DNA of 64,000 bases from Clostridia bacterium (GTDB lineage Bacteria > Bacillota > Clostridia > TANB77 > CAG-465). Below, piece by piece: positions 9,442 to 19,750 of the stretch (its first letter is position 1; each line of letters begins with the position of its first letter). The notes below the pieces were generated by a model that did no database searches, was not told the DNA's origin, and saw only the letters and a list, made by a program, of their open reading frames with translations. The DNA is taken from positions 1 to 64,000 of the forward strand of contig JAQUGQ010000005.1 in assembly GCA_028684095.1 (NCBI GenBank), read 5' to 3'. The position numbers and the translations under genes are program-made.

Positions 9442-10798
9442 TTATCCTATTACTATATTTATTACTTCTTCTATACTATTTACACCTACTAATTCTATCT
9501 TATAGTCTTCCTTTTTCAATTTTTCTAACTGTTTTTTACTGCCAAATATTTTCTTGTAACCGAAGTTTTTCTACTTCTTTAAGCCTTTTCTCTATATTAT
9601 TTATACTTCTAACTTCGCCAGTTAAACCAATTTCAGCTATAAAAACATACGTAGGTGGTATAACAATATTTTTGTAACTAGATACTATTGAAATTGCTAG
9701 TGCTAAATCTACTGCTGGCTCATCAATTTTAATACCACCAATTACATTTACATATATATCATTCATACCAAGTGCTATATTACATCTTTTTTCTAAAACA
9801 GCTAATATCATATTAAGTCTGTTTAAATCCACTCCATTTGCCACTCTTCTAGGCATATTATAATAAGAATGAGATGTTAAAGCCTGTATTTCTAAAAGTA
9901 TAGTTGAATTACCCTCTAAAGTTCCTGTAATAGCTGTTCCTGGTAATATATTGCTGTTATTAGATAAGAATACATCTGATATATTTGTAACTTCTATCAT
10001 TCCTTCATCACACATTTCAAATATACCAATTTCATTTGTAGATCCAAATCTATTTTTAACACTTCTAACTATTCTATTAGAAAAAAATCTTTCTCCTTCT
10101 ATATATATAACAGTATCTACCATATGTTCTAACACTCTAGGTCCCGCTATAGTACCATCTTTAGTAACGTGACCTATAACTAAGGTAGTTACTAATTTTC
10201 TTTTTGCTAAATACATAAGTCTTGCTGTTACTTCTTTTACTTGTGTTACACTTCCAGCACCAGATTGAATATCAGAATCGTACATAGTTTGTATAGAATC
10301 AATAATACAAAATTTTGGCTTTATCTCTTCTATCTTATTTTCTATTTCTGATATATTTGTTTCGTTCAAAAAAAATATATTAGGAGATAAAATTCCCAGT
10401 CTATCACATCTTAGTTTTACTTGTGTTTCAGATTCTTCACCAGATACATAAAGAACAATTCCTTGTTTAGCTAAATTATTACATATTTGCATAATTAAAG
10501 TTGACTTGCCTATTCCTGGTTCCCCACCTATAAGTGAAATTGAACCTTCAACTATACCACTTCCAAAAACTCTGTTTAACTCTTCGTATCCAGTATCTAT
10601 TCTTATATCTTCTTTAAGCTTTATATCTTCTAACTTTATAACTACTGATTTATCATTAAAAGTTCTATTCTGCTTTTTATCTTTAACTATTTTTTCTTCT
10701 ATTAAAGAGTTCCAATTATTACAACTAGGGCATTTCCCAAGCCATTTACTGCTTTCATATCCACATTCCTTACAAAAAAACACTGTAGTTGGTGCCAT
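9442..10798 (-). CDS. radA: DNA repair protein RadA, needing +1 frameshift
   Basis: RadA/Sms branch-migration ATPase. The N-terminal zinc finger (FFCKECGYESSKWLGKCPSC), Walker A GGEPGIGKST, KNRFGSTNEIG and the C-terminal Lon-like domain are intact. The zero frame stops after RLQENIWQ. Skipping the C of the CGG at 9560-9562 restores KLGYKKIFGSKKQ and continues to ELVGVNSIEEVINI, the normal RadA end, with a stop at 9442-9444. The joined product is 451 residues, the usual family length. The shift follows P-site codon CTT and resumes at GGT. It is translated just before disA. Confidence 0.9.
9560..9562 (-). other. +1 recoding site in radA: CTT CGG T
   Basis: Zero frame reads CTT CGG TTA; the family sequence requires CTT then GGT TAC (Leu-Gly-Tyr). 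The zero-frame stop comes eight codons after the CGG. Confidence 0.85.
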
Positions 10799-10861
10799 AT
10801 TTCCCCCTATATATAATATTTAATTTTATATATATACACTATTTATATAAAATCTTATTAT

Positions 10862-11494
10862 TTAAATATTATTTATTTTGCATTTTGTTACAATTCTAGT
10901 TTTATAAAAAATTATACCCGCTATTATAACACCAATACATATAACAATCAATGTAATTGTTGTATACGTATTTATATATCCAACTATTTTTTCCCAAGAA
11001 GTACCAAAAGCCACTCCAAGAAGTACAAGTACTGTATTCCAAATTATTGTTCCTGCAGTAGTTAAAATCAAGAAAATTCCTAATTTCATTTTAGTCATAC
11101 CTGCGGGTAGTGATATTAGACTACGTATAATAGGAATAAAACGGCAAAAAAACACTGTTAAATTACCACGTTTTATAAACCATTCTTCAGATTTTCTCAC
11201 ATCATCCTTTTTAAAATGAAGTATACGACCTATTTTTCCATCTAAAATATATTCTAATCTTTCTTTGGTAAGTGAACGTCCAACTCTATATAGAATTAAT
11301 GCTCCTAAAACCGAACCAATAGTAGAAAATATAATTACACCTATAACATTCATATTAGTATGAGTTGTCATAAATCCAGCAAAAGTTAATATTACTTCAG
11401 ATGGAATAGGTGGAAATATATTTTCAATGGCAATTAGCAATAAAATACCAATATAACCAAATTGATTAACAATGTTTATAATTAATTCTTGCAT
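10862..11494 (-). CDS. DedA-family membrane protein
   Basis: 210 residues with the SNARE-associated/DedA fold: re-entrant helices around ENIFPPIPSEVILTFAGF and the conserved F-x-R-x3-R region in FFCRFIPIIRSLISLPAGMTKM. These proteins are now viewed as phospholipid (undecaprenyl-phosphate or PE) flippases; the exact substrate is not determined here. It lies between radA and tmRNA on the same strand, with no sign of shared transcription. Confidence 0.88.
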   Translation of the reverse strand: MQELIINIVNQFGYIGILLLIAIENIFPPIPSEVILTFAGFMTTHTNMNVIGVIIFSTIGSVLGALILYRVGRSLTKERLEYILDGKIGRILHFKKDDVRKSEEWFIKRGNLTVFFCRFIPIIRSLISLPAGMTKMKLGIFLILTTAGTIIWNTVLVLLGVAFGTSWEKIVGYINTYTTITLIVICIGVIIAGIIFYKTRIVTKCKINNI

Positions 11495-11548
11495 TTTTAC
11501 CCCTTATAGTTCTAAAAGTAAATCACTATTTTTAAAAACTTTAAATTA

Positions 11549-11904
11549 TGGTGGAGACGGCGAGAATTGAACTCGCGTCCGAAAATTTGTTCATATAGAC
11601 TTCTCCGAGTGCAGTATATATTTAATTTAAAACCATTATATTCTAATACATACATAAAACATATAATAGTTTAGTTATTTAATTACCCACTAACTAGTAA
11701 CTAAAGTTAGTTTTGTTATTCCAGATAAATGATGCCTATATAGAACCTCTGGCGAATTTAATATAGACAATCTGCTTTATAATTAAGCAGCAAAAGCCAT
11801 TTCATTGTTTGCGTTTATAATTTTTTCTCGTTTTTATAGTGGCCTACGAGAATCCACTACTCGCTATCCATACTTCAAAATATCCGTCGAAACCTGACGT
11901 CCCC
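11549..11904 (-). ncRNA. ssrA: tmRNA (ssrA)
   Basis: A 356-nt tmRNA. The 5' end GGGGACGTCAGGTTTCGACG pairs with the 3' acceptor CGTCTCC before ACCA, and the T-arm GTTCAATTCTC is canonical. The tag ORF is at 11783-11812 (minus): ANNEMAFAA with a TAA stop, followed by a hairpin. tmRNA rescues stalled ribosomes. In a genome with a hungry CGG codon, failed recoding events would be natural substrates. Confidence 0.95.
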
Positions 11905-12010
11905 GTATATTAAAGTATATATATTATATCATATTTTTATATAAAATACTATACTTTTAAATAATAAAAATTAAAATAATGGTAATTTTGTACCATTATT
12001 TTAATATATT

Positions 12011-12391
12011 TTAAAACACGTTTTCAATTTTAACTTTTTGCTTTTCAGAAATATGATATAAATTATGTTTTAACTGTTCTGAATATAACAAAGCTTCATC
12101 TTTGTTATTCAATTCAACATATATTTTAAAATTTAATAATGCTATTTCTATATCGTCTATTTCATTATGATTTATAAATATAGTCCACATTTTTTTCATG
12201 TTTTTCCACGTGTTTTCTAATTCTTTTATATGTGTATTAGCACCATTAAAATTATCATTTTGCACCAAATTCATTGCATAGTCAACATCAGATATTGCAA
12301 AAATAGAAGTTTCTTCAATATATTTAATTTGCCAAATACTAGTAATAATTAAAATAATAATAGCTAGCGTTAAAATTATAAAATTTTTCAT
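12011..12391 (-). CDS. DUF4363-type small membrane-anchored protein
   Basis: 126 residues with one N-terminal membrane helix (about 4-20) and a helical extracytoplasmic domain containing a WKNMKKMW-type motif. It overlaps the upstream DUF421 gene by 4 bases, a pairing common in spore-forming Clostridia. The function is unknown. Confidence 0.75.
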   Translation of the reverse strand: MKNFIILTLAIIILIITSIWQIKYIEETSIFAISDVDYAMNLVQNDNFNGANTHIKELENTWKNMKKMWTIFINHNEIDDIEIALLNFKIYVELNNKDEALLYSEQLKHNLYHISEKQKVKIENVF

Positions 12392-13026
12392 TTTTCTACC
12401 TCTTTTAATTGGTATATAAATTTAGAATTTTCATCCATAGTACCAATTAATACATCTTCCAACTTTATCTTTTCATTTTCAAGTAATTTATTTACTTTTT
12501 CAACATCAAAACTTAAAATCTCTAAATTATTATCAGTAATTTTACCATCTTCTATAATATTTAATGGTATTTTATCTGTATTTTGATCCATTTTTATTAT
12601 ATTTAAGTCACCGTTTGTCTCAATTATAGCATATTTTACATCTTGAACCTTAAATATATCTTTTTTTCTTAATTGTGACATAAGGTCTGCTATTGTATAT
12701 TGTTGTTTTTTTAGTTCTGCCTCTAAAATTTTACCATTTTCAATAATCACTACTATTTTACCACATACTACTTCTTGAACTTTATTGCTTGATTGTATTA
12801 AAAAAGTAAATATTATATAACAAATTAATAAAGCTACTATAGGCACTATACCATCAAATATTGATATACCTGGTGATGCCATTGGGCCAGAAGCAAGATC
12901 AGCTATAAGTATAATTATAGCAAGTTCAAAAGGTTGAACTTTCGACAGTTCCCTTTTGCCCATTAACCTTATAACTAAAAATGTAACTACATACAATATT
13001 AAAGACCTAAAAAAAACTACTAACAT
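12388..13026 (-). CDS. DUF421 (YetF-family) membrane protein
   Basis: 212 residues: three N-terminal membrane helices with the hallmark IRLMGKRELSKVQPFELAIIILIADLASGPM, then the soluble DUF421 domain with YTIADLMSQLRKKDIF. YetF-like proteins are implicated in spore and cell-envelope physiology. It forms a coupled pair with the DUF4363 gene. Confidence 0.85.
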   Translation of the reverse strand: MLVVFFRSLILYVVTFLVIRLMGKRELSKVQPFELAIIILIADLASGPMASPGISIFDGIVPIVALLICYIIFTFLIQSSNKVQEVVCGKIVVIIENGKILEAELKKQQYTIADLMSQLRKKDIFKVQDVKYAIIETNGDLNIIKMDQNTDKIPLNIIEDGKITDNNLEILSFDVEKVNKLLENEKIKLEDVLIGTMDENSKFIYQLKEVEK

Positions 13027-13104
13027 TTAAATCACCTAAATTTATTTTTTGCATATTTTCACTTTTTATACAAATAATATATTTAAACCGTTATGGAGGT
13101 ATTT

Positions 13105-13470
13105 ATGGAAAAAACATCTCGAATTGGAAGATTTGATCTTTTAAGAATTAAACAAATGATTATTAGATTTATAACTTCAGTTTCAATATTTGCAGTAACA
13201 GTATTTTTCACTCCAAATTTCAATATATCTTCTTTTCCTATACTTATTTTAAGTAGTTTATGTATAATAATATTTGACTATTTAATTTCAATTATATCAG
13301 GAATACACGATATACCACTTGGAAGAGGAATAGTTGGATTTGTATCAGCAGCAATTATTATATATTCAACACAATATTTTGTAGATGGTTATTATATAAG
13401 TGTTATTAGTAGCTTAATTGCTGCAGCAATATATGGACTTATAAATAGTATGTTACCTAATAGAATTTAA
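13105..13470 (+). CDS. Small four-helix membrane protein, function unknown
   Basis: 121 residues with about four hydrophobic helices and a central loop DIPLGRGIVGFVSAA. Related proteins are often labelled phage-holin-like or DUF4260-like, but I do not recognise a sure family. The start is the ATG at 13105 because GGAGG in 13095-13099 is its ribosome site. It is divergent from the DUF421 gene. Confidence 0.7.
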   Translation: MEKTSRIGRFDLLRIKQMIIRFITSVSIFAVTVFFTPNFNISSFPILILSSLCIIIFDYLISIISGIHDIPLGRGIVGFVSAAIIIYSTQYFVDGYYISVISSLIAAAIYGLINSMLPNRI

Positions 13471-13477
13471 AATAAAA

Positions 13478-13505
13478 GCAAAGATTATTTTAATTAATCT
13501 TTGCT
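13478..13505. terminator. Bidirectional terminator
   Basis: Stem AGCAAAGATTA/TAATCTTTGCT lies between two convergent genes and is flanked by A- and T-rich tracts. Confidence 0.75.
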
Positions 13506-13515
13506 AAACAATTTA

Positions 13516-14172
13516 CTAATATATTATTGTACCATTATATTCTAACTTTGATTTATCATTTGTAGTCACAATAATTTCTATGTTTTTAATATAATCAGGA
13601 ATTGGAGTAATATTCATTTTTTGACTATCATAATAAATATCAATTACATTTTTCAGTAAATCCCCATCTTTTAAAATTCTTATTATACTACCTCTATATA
13701 ATTCATTATATTCAAATTTAACTCTAACAGAAACATACTCTGCCTCTTTATCTTCTAAATACTTAACTGTAACATTTTCTTGTGATATATTATTTATATT
13801 TACTTTATCATCAAAATTTATATTATAGTCAGTATCTGTTAGATAATAAACAATATCAGAACTTATTTCTTTATTATATAAAATTTTATTTACTCCATAA
13901 TTTATACTACTAAATATAATACCTAAAAACAATACAATAAATATTGTAATTATACCTAATATATCATACTTAATTTCTATGTCCTTTTTATACGAATAAT
14001 ATAATGTTTCAATTCCAAGTAATATGAATACAATAGGCCATAAAGAAAGAGTAAATCTAAAAAGATCTAAACTTGTAATTGTTTGAAGAAATATATTTAT
14101 GCCTATTAGTATCATCATTATTCCAAATGTAAATGATCCAACTCTTATTAATTTTTTCTTTTCACTTTCCAT
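13516..14172 (-). CDS. LiaF-like membrane protein of the sigma-factor cluster
   Basis: 218 residues: three to four membrane helices including FTLSLWPIVFILLGIETLYYS, typical of the LiaI/LiaF transmembrane region, then an extracytoplasmic beta-rich domain. It is the last gene of a run comprising ECF sigma, a single-helix protein, a TM2-like protein and this gene. A cell-envelope stress role is inference. Confidence 0.65.
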   Translation of the reverse strand: MESEKKKLIRVGSFTFGIMMILIGINIFLQTITSLDLFRFTLSLWPIVFILLGIETLYYSYKKDIEIKYDILGIITIFIVLFLGIIFSSINYGVNKILYNKEISSDIVYYLTDTDYNINFDDKVNINNISQENVTVKYLEDKEAEYVSVRVKFEYNELYRGSIIRILKDGDLLKNVIDIYYDSQKMNITPIPDYIKNIEIIVTTNDKSKLEYNGTIIY

Positions 14173-14185
14173 TTATATCCCCCTA

Positions 14186-14686
14186 TTATTCTTTGTTGCT
14201 AATAAATTTTATACCAATAACTATTGATATAATAGAAACTAATATAGATGGTAAATAGTTTCTAATACTATCTACTATACTTATTAGCCAATTTATATTA
14301 GTTTCATATATTAGACTTCCTATTACATTATTAAATAGTAAGTATGTGCCTATAAATATAAGAGATAATCCAAATAATGAATTCTTCTTCACTATTTTAA
14401 AGTTACTTTCAAAGATGTCTACACCAGCTGTTTTCCATATATATTCATCTTCTATGCTATTTTCAGTATCTAAGTTATTTCGAATATTATATGTATCAAA
14501 AAAACTATACATCATAATTATTGCTACAGGTATCATAAATATTGGTGCTCTAACTATAATTGTAACTGCAATAAAAAATGTAGTTAGTAGTAGTATTGAC
14601 AATCCTCTCTTCATATATTGCTGATACATTTGACCAGCTCCTGGTACAAAACTAAACCAAAATGTTAAAAATAAACTCTTTTTCAT
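14186..14686 (-). CDS. TM2-like polytopic membrane protein
   Basis: 166 residues with about five hydrophobic segments. The N-terminal WFSFVPGAGQMYQQYMKRGLSI resembles the TM2/GxGxxY small-domain signature. It abuts the upstream anti-sigma-like gene by one base, indicating one operon with the sigma factor. Confidence 0.65.
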   Translation of the reverse strand: MKKSLFLTFWFSFVPGAGQMYQQYMKRGLSILLLTTFFIAVTIIVRAPIFMIPVAIIMMYSFFDTYNIRNNLDTENSIEDEYIWKTAGVDIFESNFKIVKKNSLFGLSLIFIGTYLLFNNVIGSLIYETNINWLISIVDSIRNYLPSILVSIISIVIGIKFISNKE

Positions 14687-15043
14687 TTATTTTTCCCCCT
14701 CTTCTAAATTAATTGATTTCATAAAAAAATCTCCAATTTCATTAATTTTATCATTAAGATATGTATTTTTTTGAACTATTTTTTGACTTATTTGATGCTT
14801 TTCACTAAAATTTGGGTTTTTAATATACTCTGTTTGGCATAATATAAGTGCAACAGTCACACATGCTACCATTTTAAATATATTAAAATAATATACCGAC
14901 TTTTGTTTTTTTACTTTCAATAATATTTTCTCTTCTAACTTATTAGAATATGAAATTTCAACATGGTCGATTTCATTAATATATTTTTTAAATTCAATTT
15001 CATTATTTAGAAGTATATCTATCTTTTTCAATTTATCATTCAA
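14687..15043 (-). CDS. Probable anti-sigma factor, single membrane helix
   Basis: 118 residues: a helical cytoplasmic N-terminal half, one membrane helix (about 51-66), and a short outer tail. It overlaps the ECF sigma gene by 8 bases. The size, topology and translational coupling are those of anti-sigma factors, but no zinc-binding HxxxCxxC motif is seen. The function is inferred from position only. Confidence 0.6.
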   Translation of the reverse strand: MNDKLKKIDILLNNEIEFKKYINEIDHVEISYSNKLEEKILLKVKKQKSVYYFNIFKMVACVTVALILCQTEYIKNPNFSEKHQISQKIVQKNTYLNDKINEIGDFFMKSINLEEGEK

Positions 15044-15563
15044 TTAAAATTTCACCTCCATTATTATGTATAATTTTCTTAAGTATCTTTTTACCTCTAT
15101 ATATATTTATCTTTAATGTTGCTTTTGAAATATTTAATTTTTTCTCTATTTCACTTAATGAAAATTCATTTATATAATAATCATATAATATTGTTTTATA
15201 TGGCTCTTTAAGCTCATTTATTACCTTAGCTATATACATACTTTTTTCTTGCTCAAATATTTCTTCATCAATATTGTTATTACTAGCATAATCTTCATAA
15301 TTAGTTATATCATCTAAAACAGTAAATTCAGCTATTTTATGAATTCTACTTTTGATTAGATCTTTACATTTATTAAGAGCTATTTTACATATTAAATTTT
15401 TCAGTTCATTGTCACTTAATTTATTATACCTATCAATATGTTTATATAAATTAAAATATACTTCTTGTGTCATATCTTCTGCATCTTGGGGAACAGATAA
15501 CATATCTAAACAGATTTTATATACAAGTTTTGTATAGTTTTTTACTATATCTTCAAATCCCAT
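15036..15563 (-). CDS. ECF-type RNA polymerase sigma factor
   Basis: 175 residues. Region 2 is KNYTKLVYKICLDMLSVPQDAEDMTQEVYFNLYKH, with the canonical DAEDxxQE motif. Region 4 carries LSEIEKKLNISKATLKINIYRGKKIL, a helix-turn-helix. It heads a four-gene operon with a putative anti-sigma and two membrane proteins, so it probably responds to envelope stress and autoregulates. Confidence 0.88.
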   Translation of the reverse strand: MGFEDIVKNYTKLVYKICLDMLSVPQDAEDMTQEVYFNLYKHIDRYNKLSDNELKNLICKIALNKCKDLIKSRIHKIAEFTVLDDITNYEDYASNNNIDEEIFEQEKSMYIAKVINELKEPYKTILYDYYINEFSLSEIEKKLNISKATLKINIYRGKKILKKIIHNNGGEILIE

Positions 15564-15686
15564 GTTACCCCCCTTATGCTTATATACTATATAACGATAT
15601 TTTTATACAAAAGATATCAATTAGTTAATAATTTACCAAAAAATAGGGCAATTTATTTAAAATTACCCTATTTTATCATTCGTATA

Positions 15687-17952
15687 TTATATAATACATT
15701 TTCTTTTGCTAAATATGTTATTTTCTATACATGATATATTTCTTACTAGTTTAACCGTACAATCAGTATTATCACAAATAACATTATAACGTATATTATT
15801 ATGATTATCTTTAAGTTCATATGAATTATTATTACAGTTACATACTTTTGAATAAGCTTTAACTGGACAAAATCTTGATGTCATAGCTGTTACAAAATTT
15901 TCTATAACTTCAATATCTATAATATTAGCAATGTTTTGTATTTCGCTCTCATCAATTTCTGTTGATATTGTTATTTTATCAATACCTTTTTCTTTAAAAA
16001 ATATTGCTGCATATGTGTTAACTATATTTAAACTATAGTCTGCTACAATTCTTATACCATACTTAGATTTTAAATCTATAGCCATTTTTATATATCCTAT
16101 ATTTCCAAATAAAATTCCTTTTACACCTAATTTTATTAATCTTTCTAAATCAGAATCAATATACTTATCTAAATTTGATAAAACAATATTAGGAATATAT
16201 ATATATACATCTTTTTCATTAATATATTTTGAAATTATATCTATATTTTGCAACTCATATCTTCGTATATCTGATATATTTAAATAAATTATATTACTGT
16301 AATCTCCTATATACTTATACTCATCAATTGAATTATACTTGTATATAAATATAGAGTTTTCATTTTTTGATTTATTGTGTTGTAAATTATTTAGTGATTT
16401 ATTATGATTTATAATATACTCATCTAATTTGTTATATTTTTCAGTAACATCTATATTAACTATATATGATTCATCTAACCTTTTTATTATATCTCTTCTT
16501 AACTCATTTAATTTAGATACTGGAACAAATAAATTATCATCAATATTATAATTCAAATTTGTAAATTCAAAAGGTGAATCTATAGTTTTTGAAAATTGAT
16601 TATCTATGTATTCACTATCAACTTGTTTATTAACTGAATCCTGCGGAATATAATTTATAAATATATTAACTATTTCATTATTAATTATTAAATCCATATT
16701 TACATTAGTATTTTTTAATATATTAATAGTTCCTGTTACTAAATTTTTTCTATTTATTTTTAATATTTTATCTCTATATTCTTTATTTAATTTATTACTA
16801 GATGTTTTGTATACTATGTCCCCAATATTTACACTTTTAGATATATCTCCAATCCAAACTATATTATCTGATAATACCTCTTTATTAAAAGTAATAAATT
16901 TATCATTTTTTATACATGTTACAATAGTTGATACAACATTTTCACTTGTATATATTTCTATTCCATCATGTAAATCTATATTTTCTTCTAACTTTAATTT
17001 TATATACTCATCCTTTTTCCCTATTATTGTTCCAAGTTTCAAACCTGTATTTTTAGCACAATTTTCACTAATTGATTCTATAGATCCTATTTTATCAAAG
17101 TATCCTGAACTTTCTAAGCTACGTATAAATATTTGCTTTAAATCTTTTATATCCTTTTCATCTATATTACTATCAATACATTTTCTGTATTTTTCAGTTA
17201 CAATTCCTACATATTCTAGAGTTTTACTTCTACCTTCAATTTTTAATGAAGTTACACCTATATTTATAAGTTTATGAATATAATCTATACCAAAAATATC
17301 TTTTTTACTAAGTAGATATTTATTGTTATATATAGATTTATTATTTTCATACATAGTATATCTTAATCTGCAAGGACCTGCACATTTGCCTCTATTTCCA
17401 CTTCTACCACCGTATCATACTACTCATTAAACATTGACCTGAGTATGACACACATAGAGCTCCATGTACAAATATTTCTATTTCTATTTTGCTGTTTTTA
17501 CATATATATTCAATTTCTGGAATAGTCATTTCTCTTGCAAGAACTACTCTAGAAAATCCTAACTTTTCTAAATATTTTACTTGTTTTAAATTATGAACAC
17601 TCATCTGAGTACTAGCATGTATTTCAATTTCGGGTAATATATTTCTAATAACATTAAATAACCCTATATCTTGAATTATAACACCATCTAAACCATGTGA
17701 ATATAACTGTACTAATAATTTCATTGCCGATTCCATTTCATTGTCATATATTAATGTATTAAGTGTTAAATATACCTTAACTGAACGTATATGAGCATAA
17801 TGAATACACTCTATATATTCTTCTATACTAAAATTATTTGCCATTATTCTTGCATTATAACTAGAAGTTCCCATATATATAGCATTTGCTCCGTTTTCTA
17901 TTGCTGATTTAAACGAATTTATTTCACCTGCTGGTGATAATAGTTCTATCAT
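15687..17952 (-). CDS. U32-family peptidase / RlhA-like, needing +1 frameshift
   Basis: The N-terminal part (MIELLSPAGEINSFKSAIENGANAIYMG, with HASTQMSVHN and EIFVHGALCVSYSGQC) ends in zero frame at SSMIRW. Skipping the C of CGG at 17410-17412 continues into GGRSGNRGKCAGPCRLRY, the conserved U32 cysteine motif, and then a DUF3656/collagenase-like C-terminal domain to 15687. The joined product is 754 residues, normal for long U32 proteins. The ATG at 17952 has AAGGAGAG upstream. Members modify 23S rRNA (RlhA) or act as peptidases; which one applies is not decided here. Confidence 0.88.
17410..17412 (-). other. +1 recoding site in U32 gene: ATA CGG T
   Basis: ATA CGG TGG TAG in zero frame; skipping C gives Ile-Gly-Gly-Arg-Ser, the conserved U32 motif. 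A stop follows only two codons after CGG, so in-frame decoding gives a truncated protein. Confidence 0.85.
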
Positions 17953-18073
17953 TTTTCTCTCCTTATATTTACATACATTATACAATAGATTTCACTATTA
18001 TTCAATGATTATCAATATATTTAGAATTTAACAAAAAAAATTTACCCTTAATGCGTTTTTTTATCTCTGAAAG

Positions 18074-18103
18074 TTGACATAATTGTAAAAAACATGGTAT
18101 AAT
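18074..18103 (+). promoter_or_regulatory. Sigma-A promoter for the SleB-like gene
   Basis: TTGACA (18074-18079) and TATAAT (18098-18103) with an 18-base spacer. Both hexamers are consensus, so vegetative expression is expected rather than only sporulation-specific expression. Confidence 0.75.
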
Positions 18104-18136
18104 TATAATATACAAAAAGAAAGGAGAGATTAACTA

Positions 18137-18871
18137 ATGTTATCTCGGAACATAAAAGATACAAGAAAAAAAACTAGAAAGGACATACTTATTATTCAAC
18201 GGAGAATCATATTAGTTCTCTTAACACTTCTAACTATCTTAATTTTTACATTTTTAACTAAAACTGTACTCGACATTTCAAAACAAAATCGTGCGAAAAA
18301 TATAATAGCCTCTGCTCAGAATGAAGCTAGTCAAATTTTATATGAAGCTGAAAATAATGCTTCAATAGTAACATATATTGCTACTAGAGATGCTAATCAA
18401 AAATCTGATGATATTATAAAAATTGCAAAAGCTAATGCTGAAATAATTACAGAAACCGCTAAAGTTGAAGCTGATAAAATCATCGATGAAGCTATTAACG
18501 TTAAAATTGATGAAGTAGAAACATTATTAGCTATAACTGAAGCTGAAGCTGGTAATCAATCAGTAAAAGGTAAGGCTGCTGTTGCTGCAACGATTAAAAA
18601 TCGTATAAAAAGCAATAAATTTAAAGCTGATACGATTAAAGAGGTTGTTTACTCAACAGGACAGTTTGATCCTGTATCAAACGGAAAAATCGAAAGTGTT
18701 ACCCCTAGTGCTTCTACTGTGGAAGCAGTGCGAATTTGTCTTGAAGGTAGAGATTATTCTAACGGTGCGTTGTATTTTTACAATCCAACAGTTAGCAGAG
18801 GCAGTAATGCCCGATGGTTTAATAGTTTACAAACTACTACTATTATAGGCGATCACGTCTTTAAAAAGTAG
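18137..18871 (+). CDS. SleB-type cell wall hydrolase with membrane anchor
   Basis: 244 residues: a basic cytoplasmic N-terminus, one membrane helix (about 24-42), an Ala/Glu-rich coiled coil (about 50-125) and a C-terminal SleB-like hydrolase domain with LLAITEAEAGNQSVKGKAAV, STGQFDPV and GALYFYNP. AAGGAGAG precedes the ATG. Codons 4 and 22 (18146-18148 and 18200-18202) are CGG; skipping C at either would terminate within five codons, so they must be read in frame. The gene uses CGT, CGA and CGG freely, unlike its AGA-using neighbours, suggesting transfer. Confidence 0.85.
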   Translation: MLSRNIKDTRKKTRKDILIIQRRIILVLLTLLTILIFTFLTKTVLDISKQNRAKNIIASAQNEASQILYEAENNASIVTYIATRDANQKSDDIIKIAKANAEIITETAKVEADKIIDEAINVKIDEVETLLAITEAEAGNQSVKGKAAVAATIKNRIKSNKFKADTIKEVVYSTGQFDPVSNGKIESVTPSASTVEAVRICLEGRDYSNGALYFYNPTVSRGSNARWFNSLQTTTIIGDHVFKK

Positions 18872-18880
18872 TGACAACAG

Positions 18881-18915
18881 AAGAACTAAATACATAATTA
18901 TTGTATTTAGTTCTT
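18881..18915. terminator. Terminator after the SleB-like gene
   Basis: Stem AAGAACTAAATACA pairs with TGTATTTAGTTCTT, followed by a T-rich tail. It also serves the convergent gene at 18924. Confidence 0.85.
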
Positions 18916-18923
18916 TCTTTATA

Positions 18924-19676
18924 TTATATAAGTTTTTTTCTTTTCATTTTTTTTATTGTTTCTTTAGTTTCTTTGTCTACCCTATTTGACTCCACAATTT
19001 TTTGTAATACTTTATTATATGTAAAATTATCTAATTTATTTGAATTTAAGTAATTCATAGTTTTATCTTCAAATTTAATAAAACAATCACATAAAGTCCA
19101 AGCTACAGCCATTTTAACATAATATCCTTCATTACATATATTATCTAAAATATTTAATACCGTATCTATATATTTTTCATCTATATACATAACTTTAAAC
19201 ATTACAACAGCAAAACGTATATAATATTCTTTTTCACTTTTTATACATTCTTGTAAAAAAATTAGAAATTCATTTCTGTTCTCCACTACTGATTTAAACT
19301 TTATACAAAAACTATCACATATAGCCCAGTTAGTTAAATTAGGTAAAAAAGATTCAATAAGTTTTAATGTATTTATATAATCCTCTTTAACATATCCAAT
19401 AATTAATCCCTGAATCACAGTCTCTTCATAATACTCATTTCTAGCTAAAGTTAAGTATTCCATATAATTTCCCATAGATATAGCTTTTGCTATAACACGT
19501 AATTTAGGCATCTGTATACCAATCATATTATATAGTCCTGGAACTAAATTTTTATGAAAGTTTTTATACTTTTCATCACCGATTTCTTTTAAATAAACAA
19601 TTAATTTATCATATTCTTTAATAGTCCAGTTTTTATTATTTAATTCCAATATAATCTTCTCCTTTAAAATTATCAC
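18924..19676 (-). CDS. AlkD-like DNA alkylation repair protein
   Basis: 250 residues of HEAT-like helical repeats. The family signatures are GIQMPKLRVIAKAI, EYYEETVIQGLIIGYV and LPNLTNWAICDSFC, with late conserved VKMAVAWTLCDCFIKF. AlkD-type glycosylases excise N3/N7-alkylpurines. The N-terminal start could be a few codons downstream. Confidence 0.85.
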   Translation of the reverse strand: MIILKEKIILELNNKNWTIKEYDKLIVYLKEIGDEKYKNFHKNLVPGLYNMIGIQMPKLRVIAKAISMGNYMEYLTLARNEYYEETVIQGLIIGYVKEDYINTLKLIESFLPNLTNWAICDSFCIKFKSVVENRNEFLIFLQECIKSEKEYYIRFAVVMFKVMYIDEKYIDTVLNILDNICNEGYYVKMAVAWTLCDCFIKFEDKTMNYLNSNKLDNFTYNKVLQKIVESNRVDKETKETIKKMKRKKLI

Positions 19677-19750
19677 ATATTTAAATATTATTTATATTAT
19701 ATCACATATTTTTAATGTTTACATATTATATTTATAATAGAGGTGAATTT

